From assembly GCA_015523665.1 (NCBI GenBank), contig WAJX01000062.1, positions 1 through 13,325 of the forward strand: DNA of 13,325 nt. The letters are read 5' to 3'. Positions 1 through 6,037 of this stretch are shown piece by piece. The notes under the pieces were generated by a model. The model did no database searches and had not been told where the DNA came from. It saw only the letters and a list, made by a program, of their open reading frames with translations. Numbering within the stretch: position 1 is the stretch's first letter; each line of letters starts with the position of its first letter. The translations under genes and the position numbers were made by a program. This stretch comes from Ferroglobus sp. Lineage in GTDB: Archaea > Halobacteriota > Archaeoglobi > Archaeoglobales > Archaeoglobaceae.

Positions 1-19
1 ATGGTAAATGAAGTAAACA

Positions 20-27
20 TTATATTC
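20..27 (+). promoter_or_regulatory. Candidate TATA element of cutA
   Basis: A TTATATT-like stretch is centred about 25 bases before the cutA ATG at 48. That is the distance expected for an archaeal promoter giving a leaderless or nearly leaderless mRNA. No purine-rich BRE is obvious, and the upstream gene lies outside the window, so read-through cannot be excluded. Confidence 0.3.
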
Positions 28-47
28 TGCAAAACATTAAGAGTGAT

Positions 48-356
48 ATGTATTATTTTGTTTATATCACAGCCTCAAATGAAGAGGAAGCGAGAAATAT
101 AGCTAAAATTTTACTCGAAAAGAGGCTTGCAGCTTGTATAAATTACTGGAAAATAAACTCACTTTATTGGTGGAACGATGAAATTCAGGAAGATGAGGAG
201 TATGTGATCATAGCCAAAACGAGAGCTGAGAAATTTTCAGAAATCAAAGAGGAGGTTAAGAAAGTTCATAGCTACACAACACCATGTATTTGTGCCTTGA
301 ATGTTGAAGAAGGAGAGAGAAAATTCCTTGATTGGATAGACGAAAATGTAGAATGA
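48..356 (+). CDS. cutA: CutA1-family divalent cation tolerance protein
   Basis: This small cytosolic protein of the CutA1 family is 102 aa, the usual length. The family folds as a ferredoxin-like trimer. It was first linked to copper tolerance in bacteria, but its biochemical role is still unsettled, and thermophilic CutA1 proteins are known for extreme stability. Visible family features are the opening beta strand (residues 2-9), the EEEARNIAKILLEKRLAACI block (about 12-31), the aromatic-rich YWWNDEI segment (40-46), and the C-terminal HSYTTPCICAL strand (about 74-84). The ATG at 48 is chosen because it begins directly at the family's first strand. GAGTGAT just before it is at best a weak, abutting Shine-Dalgarno. 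The nucleotidyltransferase gene starts 9 bases downstream, so the two are probably co-transcribed. Identification is secure; function is known only at family level. Confidence 0.93.
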   Translation: MYYFVYITASNEEEARNIAKILLEKRLAACINYWKINSLYWWNDEIQEDEEYVIIAKTRAEKFSEIKEEVKKVHSYTTPCICALNVEEGERKFLDWIDENVE

Positions 357-365
357 TGATGTAGA

Positions 366-1070
366 ATGAAAATAAAAACAGCAATTTTTGGGAATAGAAG
401 TGAAGTTTTTTATGATGCTGAGAGATGGAGGATATTAGAGGAGAAAAGAGAGATTGCGAAAAAAATTATGGAAGTTTTAAAGAGTAATGGAATTGATAGT
501 ATTATTTATGGTTCAATAGCAAGAGGAGATGTTAAAAAAGATAGTGATGTAGACATATTCATTCCTTATAATATTCCTTCTTACAGGATTGAATTAGCTC
601 TTCAAGAATTTAAGATAGTTGAAAGGAGAATAGTTCAAGCTACACCGAATTATGCTATAAAGGGAGAGATAGTGATAGAAAATGCGAATATATCATTTCC
701 ATTAGTAAAAATGAAGGATAGAGAACTTGACTTTTATAGATTTGGGGGTGCTTTAACTTTTGAAGAGGTTAAAAAAGGGTTGAGGAGTATTGGAGTTGAT
801 AAAAGGCTAATGTTGATAATCCCTAGAAATTATGGTCATCTTGAAATTCCTTTGAATGAAATCGATAAGAGTGAAGCTGCAGATATTTTGAAAGTATCTG
901 TTGAGATTATAGAAGAAAGAATGAGAGTACTTGAAAAAAGACGTGAAATTGGGAGAACTGGAATCTTTCTTTATGAGATAGTTCCAGAAGAAGAGAGCTT
1001 TGAAAGCTTTCTTAACAACTTATCTAGTAGGAATCAGTTTGTTAGGCGAAAAATGAAAAAGCAATCATGA
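366..1070 (+). CDS. Predicted archaeal nucleotidyltransferase (COG1665-like)
   Basis: The 234-aa protein carries the polymerase-beta-type minimal nucleotidyltransferase signature. Gly49-Ser50 is followed by ARG and then DSDVD, with Asp61 and Asp63 as the likely metal-binding catalytic pair. The rest resembles a conserved archaeal family of about this length that I associate with COG1665 (recalled, not searched). It has a middle part containing RRIVQATPNYAIK and FYRFGG, and a C-terminal helical part with VSVEIIEERMRVL and GRTGIFLYE. The substrate is unknown; tRNA or another RNA is possible only by analogy with the fold. It is not a toxin-antitoxin MNT protein by size, since those are usually about 100 aa and paired with HEPN, and no HEPN gene is adjacent. 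The ATG at 366 follows cutA by 9 bases, with a GATGAT stretch ahead that may help ribosome binding. Confidence 0.82.
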   Translation: MKIKTAIFGNRSEVFYDAERWRILEEKREIAKKIMEVLKSNGIDSIIYGSIARGDVKKDSDVDIFIPYNIPSYRIELALQEFKIVERRIVQATPNYAIKGEIVIENANISFPLVKMKDRELDFYRFGGALTFEEVKKGLRSIGVDKRLMLIIPRNYGHLEIPLNEIDKSEAADILKVSVEIIEERMRVLEKRREIGRTGIFLYEIVPEEESFESFLNNLSSRNQFVRRKMKKQS

Positions 1071-1074
1071 TGAT

Positions 1075-1089
1075 GAAAGATTTTTAAAA
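1075..1089 (+). promoter_or_regulatory. Promoter of the lysS operon (leaderless type)
   Basis: A purine-rich GAAAGA (1075-1080), suitable as a BRE, is followed by TTTTTAAAA (1081-1089). The centre of this TATA box is about 27 bases before the lysS ATG at 1112, so transcription should begin at or within a few bases of the start codon. No Shine-Dalgarno lies before lysS, which agrees with a leaderless mRNA. The box lies in the 41-base gap after the nucleotidyltransferase stop codon. Confidence 0.6.
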
Positions 1090-1111
1090 CCATCCCAACT
1101 TTTTAATTATA

Positions 1112-2593
1112 ATGGAAAATATACATTGGGCTGATGTAATTGCAGAAGAGTTAATTAAAAAACAGAAAAAACACAGAATAGCTACTGGAATAACACCAAG
1201 TGGACATATACATCTGGGAAATTTAAGAGAAATGCTTACAGCTGATGCGATAAGAAAGGCTATAGTGGAAAAAGGAGGTGAAGCTGAAATAATATATATA
1301 GCGGATACATTTGATCCACTTAGAAAGAGGTATCCTTTTCTCCCACAGGATTATGAAAAGCATGTTGGAAAACCTTTAAGCGAAATTCCAGATCCTGAAG
1401 GATGTCATGAAAGTTACTCAGAGCATTTTCTTCAACCCTTTCTCGAATCACTTGAAATTCTCTCAATACCAGTAACTGTTAAAAAGGCTGATGAGATGTA
1501 TAAGAGTGGAGAATATGAAAATCATATAAGGACTTCTTTAGAGAAAAGAGATGAAATAGCTAAGATAATTTCGGAAGTTTCTGGAAGAGAAGTGAATGAT
1601 GATTGGAGTCCTTTTATGCCCATATGTAAAAATTGTGGAAGATTAAACTCCACAAAGGTTGTAGATTTTGATGCTAATGGAGTTTATTATAAATGTGCAT
1701 GTGGATATGAGGGGTTTTCCACTTTTAGAGAAGGAAAGCTCAGTTGGAGAGTAGATTGGGTTGCAAGATGGGATATTTTAAAGATAACCTGCGAACCATT
1801 TGGAAAAGACCATGCAGCTGCTGGTGGTAGTTATGATACTGGAAAAAGAATTGCAAGAGAAGTGTTCGGCTTTGAGCCACCCTATCCGGTTGTATATGAG
1901 TGGATAAATTTAAAGGGAAAGGGAGCGATGAAGAGTTCAAAAGGAATAGTTATCCCAGTAAGCGAAATCATTCAAATTCTACCTCCAGAAGTGGTTAGAT
2001 ATATAATAATGAGGGTAAAGCCTGAAAAACATATAGAATTTGATCCTGGGGTAGGTTTACTTGATATATTCGATGAGTTTGAGAATGCTATAAAAAGAAA
2101 TGATAGGAGCGTTAAATTATCTGTTTTCGGGGATGTAACTTATTCTGATATACCGTTTAGACATTTAATCGTCGTTGGACAGATAGCCAATTGGGATTAT
2201 GAAAAAGTTATAGAGATATTGTCTAGGAATTATGAAGTGGATGAGAATGTTAGGAGAGATGTTAAGAGGAGATTGAAGTATGCTAAAGCTTGGATTGAAA
2301 AGTTCGCTCCAGATAGTATGAAATTTGAGGTTAAAGATAAGGTTGATGTAAAGTTAACTCAGAATGAGATTGACTTTTTAACAAGATTTGCAGAAAAGCT
2401 TAAAAATGATATGAGTGCAGAAGCGATCCACAAACTGATATACGAAGTTGCGAATGAGAAAAATATGAAACCATCAAAAGCTTTTCAGGCTATATATAAG
2501 GCAATTCTTGGTAAAACTCATGGGCCTAGGGCTGGATATTTCATAAAATTGCTTGGAGTTGAATTTATTAAAAAAAGGTTTTTGAATTTATGA
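1112..2593 (+). CDS. lysS: Lysyl-tRNA synthetase, class I
   Basis: This enzyme charges tRNA-Lys with lysine using ATP in the cytosol. The 493-aa length is close to the normal size of class I LysRS, the form found in many euryarchaea and unrelated to the bacterial class II enzyme. The HIGH-type motif is in PSGHIHLGNLRE (residues 29-40), and the KMSKS counterpart is MKSSKG (273-278). A zinc-binding insertion shows Cys172-x2-Cys175 and Cys195-x-Cys197. The Rossmann core includes the GKDHAAAGGSYDTG region (231-244), and the C-terminal half is the alpha-helical anticodon-binding domain. The gene begins a tightly packed operon: its last four bases (ATGA) overlap the start of the radical-SAM gene, which suggests translational coupling. 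Start at ATG 1112 fits both the promoter spacing and the family N-terminus. Confidence 0.96.
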   Translation: MENIHWADVIAEELIKKQKKHRIATGITPSGHIHLGNLREMLTADAIRKAIVEKGGEAEIIYIADTFDPLRKRYPFLPQDYEKHVGKPLSEIPDPEGCHESYSEHFLQPFLESLEILSIPVTVKKADEMYKSGEYENHIRTSLEKRDEIAKIISEVSGREVNDDWSPFMPICKNCGRLNSTKVVDFDANGVYYKCACGYEGFSTFREGKLSWRVDWVARWDILKITCEPFGKDHAAAGGSYDTGKRIAREVFGFEPPYPVVYEWINLKGKGAMKSSKGIVIPVSEIIQILPPEVVRYIIMRVKPEKHIEFDPGVGLLDIFDEFENAIKRNDRSVKLSVFGDVTYSDIPFRHLIVVGQIANWDYEKVIEILSRNYEVDENVRRDVKRRLKYAKAWIEKFAPDSMKFEVKDKVDVKLTQNEIDFLTRFAEKLKNDMSAEAIHKLIYEVANEKNMKPSKAFQAIYKAILGKTHGPRAGYFIKLLGVEFIKKRFLNL

Positions 2594-3654
2594 AGGTTGA
2601 CTATAGGTATGAGCGTATGAAAATGAGAATGGATATGAAAGTGAAAAGAATGATTGAAGGGGGAAGCTATTATACATATCTTTCTGAAGGATGTAAGCTT
2701 TGTAGAAAGGGAGCAAAGCTAGTCCTCTTTATCACTGGAGAATGTTATGAAAGTTGTTATTACTGTCCGATAAGTGATGAAAGAAAGGGAAAAGATGTCA
2801 TCTATGCAAATGAAAGAAGAGTTTATAAGTTTAGTGATATAGTTGATGAGATAAACTCAATGAGTGCTGAAGGTGTTGCAATTACCGGGGGAGAACCACT
2901 CTTAAAATTTGAACGTATAAAAGAAATATTGAGAGCTTTAAACAATTCTGGGATTCATGTTCATCTATATACAAGCATTCCAGCAAATGAAAGGATAATT
3001 AGAAGTTTATCAGAAGTTGGTGTTGATGAGATAAGATTCCATCCCCCTTATCTTAGAAATTCTGAAAGATATATCGGTTCGATTAAATCTTCTATAAAGT
3101 ATGGAATTGAGGTGGGATTTGAAATACCAGCTATAAGATTTGAAGAAAGTATAGTAAAGATTACAAACGAACTTGACATCTTTTTGAATGTTAATGAATT
3201 AGAATTTTCCGATTCTAACTTCGGGAGGATGCAAACTCATAAATGGAAAATGGGACATTGTTACGAGGCTATAGGCAGTAAGGAAATAGCTGATAGGTAT
3301 GCAGAGGTCGTTAGGAAATTCCATTTTTGTAGTGTTAGGTTTAAAGATATAGCTCAATTTAGGAGGAGATTGATAAGGATGGCGTTTAATATGCCAGAAT
3401 TTTATAAGGTTACAAATGATGGGACAGTTATTTGTGCTCTCATAGAGTGTGATGAGAGTGATAGAGAAAATGTGAGAAAATATTTGTTGAATAAAAAAGC
3501 TAACTTTTTTGAAACAGATGACGGATTTGAAGTTAGTGAAGAATTTGTTGAAAAAAATCTCAGAGAAATCTTAAATTATGGATTTAAGGTTTCGATAATT
3601 GAAAGATATCCAACTTACAATAGGATAATTATAGAAAAATCTCCCCTGAGGTGA
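2590..3654 (+). CDS. Radical SAM protein, COG2108-like, function unknown
   Basis: This 354-aa protein has the radical-SAM cluster motif CX3CX2C at Cys52, Cys56 and Cys59, and the SAM-contacting GGEPL at 100-104. The fold is therefore a radical-SAM barrel of the pyruvate-formate-lyase-activase-like type, and it matches what I recall of the archaeal family COG2108, whose reaction is not known. Extra cysteines stand outside the core: a CX2C at Cys35/Cys38 before the motif, and Cys224 and Cys247 in the second half, the latter in HFCSVRFKDIAQFRRRL. They could hold an auxiliary Fe-S cluster or zinc. Start ATG 2590 overlaps the lysS stop (ATGA), so translation is probably coupled. Placement inside an operon of lysS, uppS and prf1 hints at an RNA or translation-related substrate, but that is only inference. 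No neighbouring glycyl-radical enzyme is present, so an activase role is not supported. Confidence 0.85.
   Translation: MKVDYRYERMKMRMDMKVKRMIEGGSYYTYLSEGCKLCRKGAKLVLFITGECYESCYYCPISDERKGKDVIYANERRVYKFSDIVDEINSMSAEGVAITGGEPLLKFERIKEILRALNNSGIHVHLYTSIPANERIIRSLSEVGVDEIRFHPPYLRNSERYIGSIKSSIKYGIEVGFEIPAIRFEESIVKITNELDIFLNVNELEFSDSNFGRMQTHKWKMGHCYEAIGSKEIADRYAEVVRKFHFCSVRFKDIAQFRRRLIRMAFNMPEFYKVTNDGTVICALIECDESDRENVRKYLLNKKANFFETDDGFEVSEEFVEKNLREILNYGFKVSIIERYPTYNRIIIEKSPLR
3648..3654 (+). promoter_or_regulatory. Strong Shine-Dalgarno overlapping a stop codon
   Basis: GAGGTGA matches the archaeal anti-Shine-Dalgarno (16S 3' end AUCACCUCC) perfectly. It contains the TGA stop of the radical-SAM gene (3652-3654) and lies 4 bases before the GTG at 3659, which decides that non-ATG start and implies translational coupling. 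Confidence 0.8.
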
Positions 3655-3658
3655 GTTT

Positions 3659-3964
3659 GTGAGTGCAGAAATCGAGAGAAGACTAAAAAAATATCTCGAA
3701 AGGGATAGGAGTGGAATAAGGAAACAGTTGATCAAAATTATGCTTACTGGGAAGAAGTACACAACTGACGAGATATATGAACTTCTAGAAAAAGCTGGAT
3801 ACAAACTTAATCCTAGAGGAGTATCTGCAATGGTGGGTTTGATGAGTGCTAGACTTGGAATTTTGAAGATGGAAATAGGGGAGAAGAACAGATATTATTT
3901 AAAGAGAGAATATGAAAAACTTGTAAGGGCAACGTTGGATGAGTATGATAAATGTGATAAGTAA
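3659..3964 (+). CDS. Small winged-helix-like archaeal protein (DUF2551-like)
   Basis: A 101-aa, highly charged protein starting at GTG 3659, supported by the perfect Shine-Dalgarno just before it. The sequence reads as consecutive helices (residues 3-30), then TTDEIYELLEKAG (34-47) and a second helix starting at NPRGVSAMVGLMSARLGIL, ending in a short beta wing around EIGEKNRYYLKREYEKL. This resembles a winged helix-turn-helix, and the protein fits an archaeal family I recall as DUF2551, which has no assigned function. It may bind DNA or RNA; a role as a local regulator is possible but unproven. The gene lies 4 bases after the radical-SAM gene, and its 3' end overlaps the uppS start, so it is a fixed part of the operon. 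Confidence 0.72.
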   Translation: MSAEIERRLKKYLERDRSGIRKQLIKIMLTGKKYTTDEIYELLEKAGYKLNPRGVSAMVGLMSARLGILKMEIGEKNRYYLKREYEKLVRATLDEYDKCDK

Positions 3965-4715
3965 GATTTATGAGATTATGCTCGAAAGAGAGATAAAAAA
4001 GAGGGAGATTCCTAAGCATGTAGCGATAATCATGGATGGAAATAGGAGATATGCGAGAAGGAGAGGGTTGCCAGCTAAAATGGGTCACGTTTTTGGATCA
4101 AAAAAGGCTGAGAAAGTTTTAGAGTGGTGTTGGGAGATAGGAATTAAAACTGTCACAGTTTATGCATTCTCAACCGAGAATTTTAAGAGGGATGAGGAAG
4201 AAAAGGAGAATATTTTTAAAATTATAAAGGAGGAGTTGAAAAGATTGAGAGAAGATAAGAGAATACACAGGAATAAGGTGAGAGTTAGAGTGGTTGGGAG
4301 GAGGGAACTTTTGCCTAATAATATTATAAAGGAAATCAAATTAACGGAGAATGCTACAAAATCCTATGCAAATTTTTTCCTTAACATAGCGATAGCATAC
4401 GGTGGTAGACAGGAAATAGTGGATGCTATAAGAGGAATTTTAATTGATATCAAAAATGGAAAGCTTAACGTTGATGAAATAGATGAGGAAGTTGTGGGGA
4501 GATATTTATATTCTGATAACGGATATGAGAATGTAGATCTACTCATAAGAACTGGTGGAGAACAAAGAATTTCAAATTTCCTTCCGTGGCAGTCTGTGTA
4601 TAGCCATATCTATTTTTGCGACATTCTCTGGCCAGCTTTTAGGAAGATAGATTTACTTAGAGCTATAAGAGCATGGCAGTTTAGGATAAAAAATTTTAAT
4701 GGAAAATGGATGTGA
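3939..4715 (+). CDS. uppS: Cis-prenyltransferase (undecaprenyl/polyprenyl diphosphate synthase family)
   Basis: This enzyme extends an allylic diphosphate with isopentenyl diphosphate in the Z configuration. In archaea the long-chain product feeds dolichyl-type carriers for protein N-glycosylation and surface glycans. From the first ATG it is 258 aa. The catalytic Asp is in HVAIIMDGNRRYAR (Asp33). TVYAFSTENFKR (73-84) and RTGGEQR followed by ISNFLPWQ (204-218), which bind the substrates and Mg, are all intact. The start is uncertain: ATG 3939 overlaps the previous gene by 26 bases, while ATG 3945 or GTG 3954 would shorten the overlap and give an N-terminus (for example MISKIYEIMLEREIKK) like relatives. 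No clear Shine-Dalgarno distinguishes them. The reading frame overlaps the beginning of the aRF1 region at its 3' end. Confidence 0.93.
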   Translation: MSMINVISKIYEIMLEREIKKREIPKHVAIIMDGNRRYARRRGLPAKMGHVFGSKKAEKVLEWCWEIGIKTVTVYAFSTENFKRDEEEKENIFKIIKEELKRLREDKRIHRNKVRVRVVGRRELLPNNIIKEIKLTENATKSYANFFLNIAIAYGGRQEIVDAIRGILIDIKNGKLNVDEIDEEVVGRYLYSDNGYENVDLLIRTGGEQRISNFLPWQSVYSHIYFCDILWPAFRKIDLLRAIRAWQFRIKNFNGKWM

Positions 4716-4719
4716 TAGG
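4711..4719 (+). promoter_or_regulatory. Ribosome-binding sequence supporting the aRF1 start at 4720
   Basis: TGTGATAGG contains GTGAT, complementary to the archaeal 16S 3' end, and overlaps the uppS TGA stop at 4713-4715. The motif is very close to the ATG, so its strength is uncertain. It does favour 4720 over 4699 as start. Confidence 0.4.
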
Positions 4720-5958
4720 ATGTCAAAAACTAAAAATGACTCCAGATTAGATTCAAAATTAAAATATGAATTTAAAAGAAAACTGGAAGAACTTGAGAAA
4801 TATAAGGGAAGAGGAACAGAACTTATAACTTTATACATTCCACCAGATAAAAATATTGCGGATATTACAAGTCAGTTAAGGAGTGAACTTAGTCAAGCAG
4901 CAAATATAAAATCCAAACAGACGAGAACTCATGTTATTGCTGGGTTAGAAGCTATTTTGCAGAGATTGAAATTTTTCAGAAAACCACCTAAAAATGGAAT
5001 GGTTATAATTAGTGGAGTAATTGAACTCGGTGGAGGGAAGGAGAAACACATAACAGAAATAATTGAACCACCTGAGCCTGTGCCACTTTACAAATATCAT
5101 TGCGATTCAAAGTTTTACTTAGAACCTTTAAAAGAAATGATAAAGGAGAAGAAAGTTTATGGACTTATAGTTCTTGATAGAAGAGAAGCAACAATCGGAG
5201 TGCTAAAAGGAAAGAGAATAGAAAGTTTAGCATATACAACTTCCAATGTCCCAGGAAAGCATAGGCAAGGTGGGCAGAGTAGTGTTAGATTTGAAAGGCT
5301 TAGAGAGATCGCTATTCATGAATTCTATAAGAGAGTTGGTGAAAAGGCGAATGAAGTTTTACTTCAAATAGACAATCTTGTTGGCATATTAATTGGTGGT
5401 CCAAGTCCCACAAAGGAGGAATTTTATGAAGGAGAATATCTTCATCATGAATTGCAAAAGAAAGTCATTGGGCTTTTTGATGTGAGTTATACTGATGAGA
5501 GTGGACTTTATGAGATCGTTGAAAAAGCTAGTGATACCTTACAAGAATTGGATATAATGAGAGAGAAGAAGTTGATGAATAGATTTTTGAAAGAGGTTGT
5601 AAGAGATGGTCTATCTGTTTATGGTGAAGATGAGGTTAGGAAATATCTGAGCATTGGGGCGGTTGAGACACTTTTACTTTCAGAGGGTTTAAGGTATGAG
5701 AGGGTGAAGTATAGATGTTCAGTTTGCGGGGAGATTAGAGAGATCACTTTAAAAGAGAGAAGTAATGATTCGATTTTTTGTGAAAAAGATAGAGTTCAGA
5801 TGGAGGAGATTGATAGGAGAGATGTAGTTTTGGAGTTAGCTGAACTTGCAGAATCAACTGGAGCCAACGTTGAATTTATATCCACAGAATCTGAAGAGGG
5901 AGCAATGCTATATAATGCATTCGGTGGTATTGCAGCAATATTAAGATTTAAAAGATGA
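4720..5958 (+). CDS. prf1: Peptide chain release factor aRF1
   Basis: aRF1 recognises all three stop codons and triggers peptide release on the archaeal ribosome. Domain 1 carries the decoding elements: GTELITLYIPP (32-42), NIKS (62-65) and YxCxxxF (Tyr126, Cys128, Phe132). Domain 2 carries the catalytic GGQ at 184-186 in GKHRQGGQSSVRFERLRE. Domain 3 follows, with a metal-binding-like minidomain showing Cys333-x2-Cys336 and Cys354; a fourth cysteine is not seen, so the zinc site is incomplete or uses another ligand. I choose ATG 4720 (412 aa) over the in-frame ATG 4699 (419 aa). GTGATAGG (4712-4719) just before it resembles a Shine-Dalgarno, relatives start close to this point, and the longer version lies within the uppS 3' end. 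With the later start, uppS and prf1 are 4 bases apart. Confidence 0.96.
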   Translation: MSKTKNDSRLDSKLKYEFKRKLEELEKYKGRGTELITLYIPPDKNIADITSQLRSELSQAANIKSKQTRTHVIAGLEAILQRLKFFRKPPKNGMVIISGVIELGGGKEKHITEIIEPPEPVPLYKYHCDSKFYLEPLKEMIKEKKVYGLIVLDRREATIGVLKGKRIESLAYTTSNVPGKHRQGGQSSVRFERLREIAIHEFYKRVGEKANEVLLQIDNLVGILIGGPSPTKEEFYEGEYLHHELQKKVIGLFDVSYTDESGLYEIVEKASDTLQELDIMREKKLMNRFLKEVVRDGLSVYGEDEVRKYLSIGAVETLLLSEGLRYERVKYRCSVCGEIREITLKERSNDSIFCEKDRVQMEEIDRRDVVLELAELAESTGANVEFISTESEEGAMLYNAFGGIAAILRFKR

Positions 5959-6037
5959 GCTTATTAATTTTTAATTTTAAATATTAAAAATTTATTTATT
6001 GTTAATATATTGTTAATATAAATCGGGGGATGGAGAT
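5959..6037 (+). promoter_or_regulatory. aRF1 termination and argS promoter region
   Basis: The gap begins with T-rich DNA (about 5961-5978) that can act as an archaeal oligo-T terminator for the upstream operon. A TATA-like TTTATTTATT (5991-6000) would put transcription start near 6020-6023, leaving a short leader with GGGGGATGGAGAT (6025-6037) as the ribosome-binding region before ATG 6038. An exact tandem repeat lies between the TATA-like element and the predicted start site. Confidence 0.45.
5999..6020 (+). repeat. Exact 11-bp tandem repeat upstream of argS
   Basis: TTGTTAATATA occurs twice without a gap (5999-6009 and 6010-6020). The spacing equals roughly one helical turn, so two protein monomers could bind the same face of the DNA. 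It lies where a repressor would block archaeal RNA polymerase, but low sequence complexity means slippage is an equally good explanation. Confidence 0.8.

Noticed and set aside
1..102. Short frame beginning with the first ATG of the window
   Set aside because: It runs into cutA in another frame, has unlike composition for a protein and no ribosome-binding site; it is probably chance or flank of an unseen gene.
366..1070. Toxin-antitoxin (MNT-HEPN) system
   Set aside because: The protein is twice the size of MNT antitoxins, has its own conserved C-terminal part, and has no HEPN-like neighbour.
1064..1135. C/D-box small RNA suggested by ATGATGATGA near 1068-1076
   Set aside because: No D box at a fitting distance and no terminal stem. 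The bases are explained by the end of the nucleotidyltransferase gene and the lysS promoter.
3571..4088. Minus-strand open frames across the radical-SAM, DUF2551-like and uppS genes
   Set aside because: They are antisense to well-supported genes, low in complexity and without recognisable motifs; shadows of the plus-strand codons.
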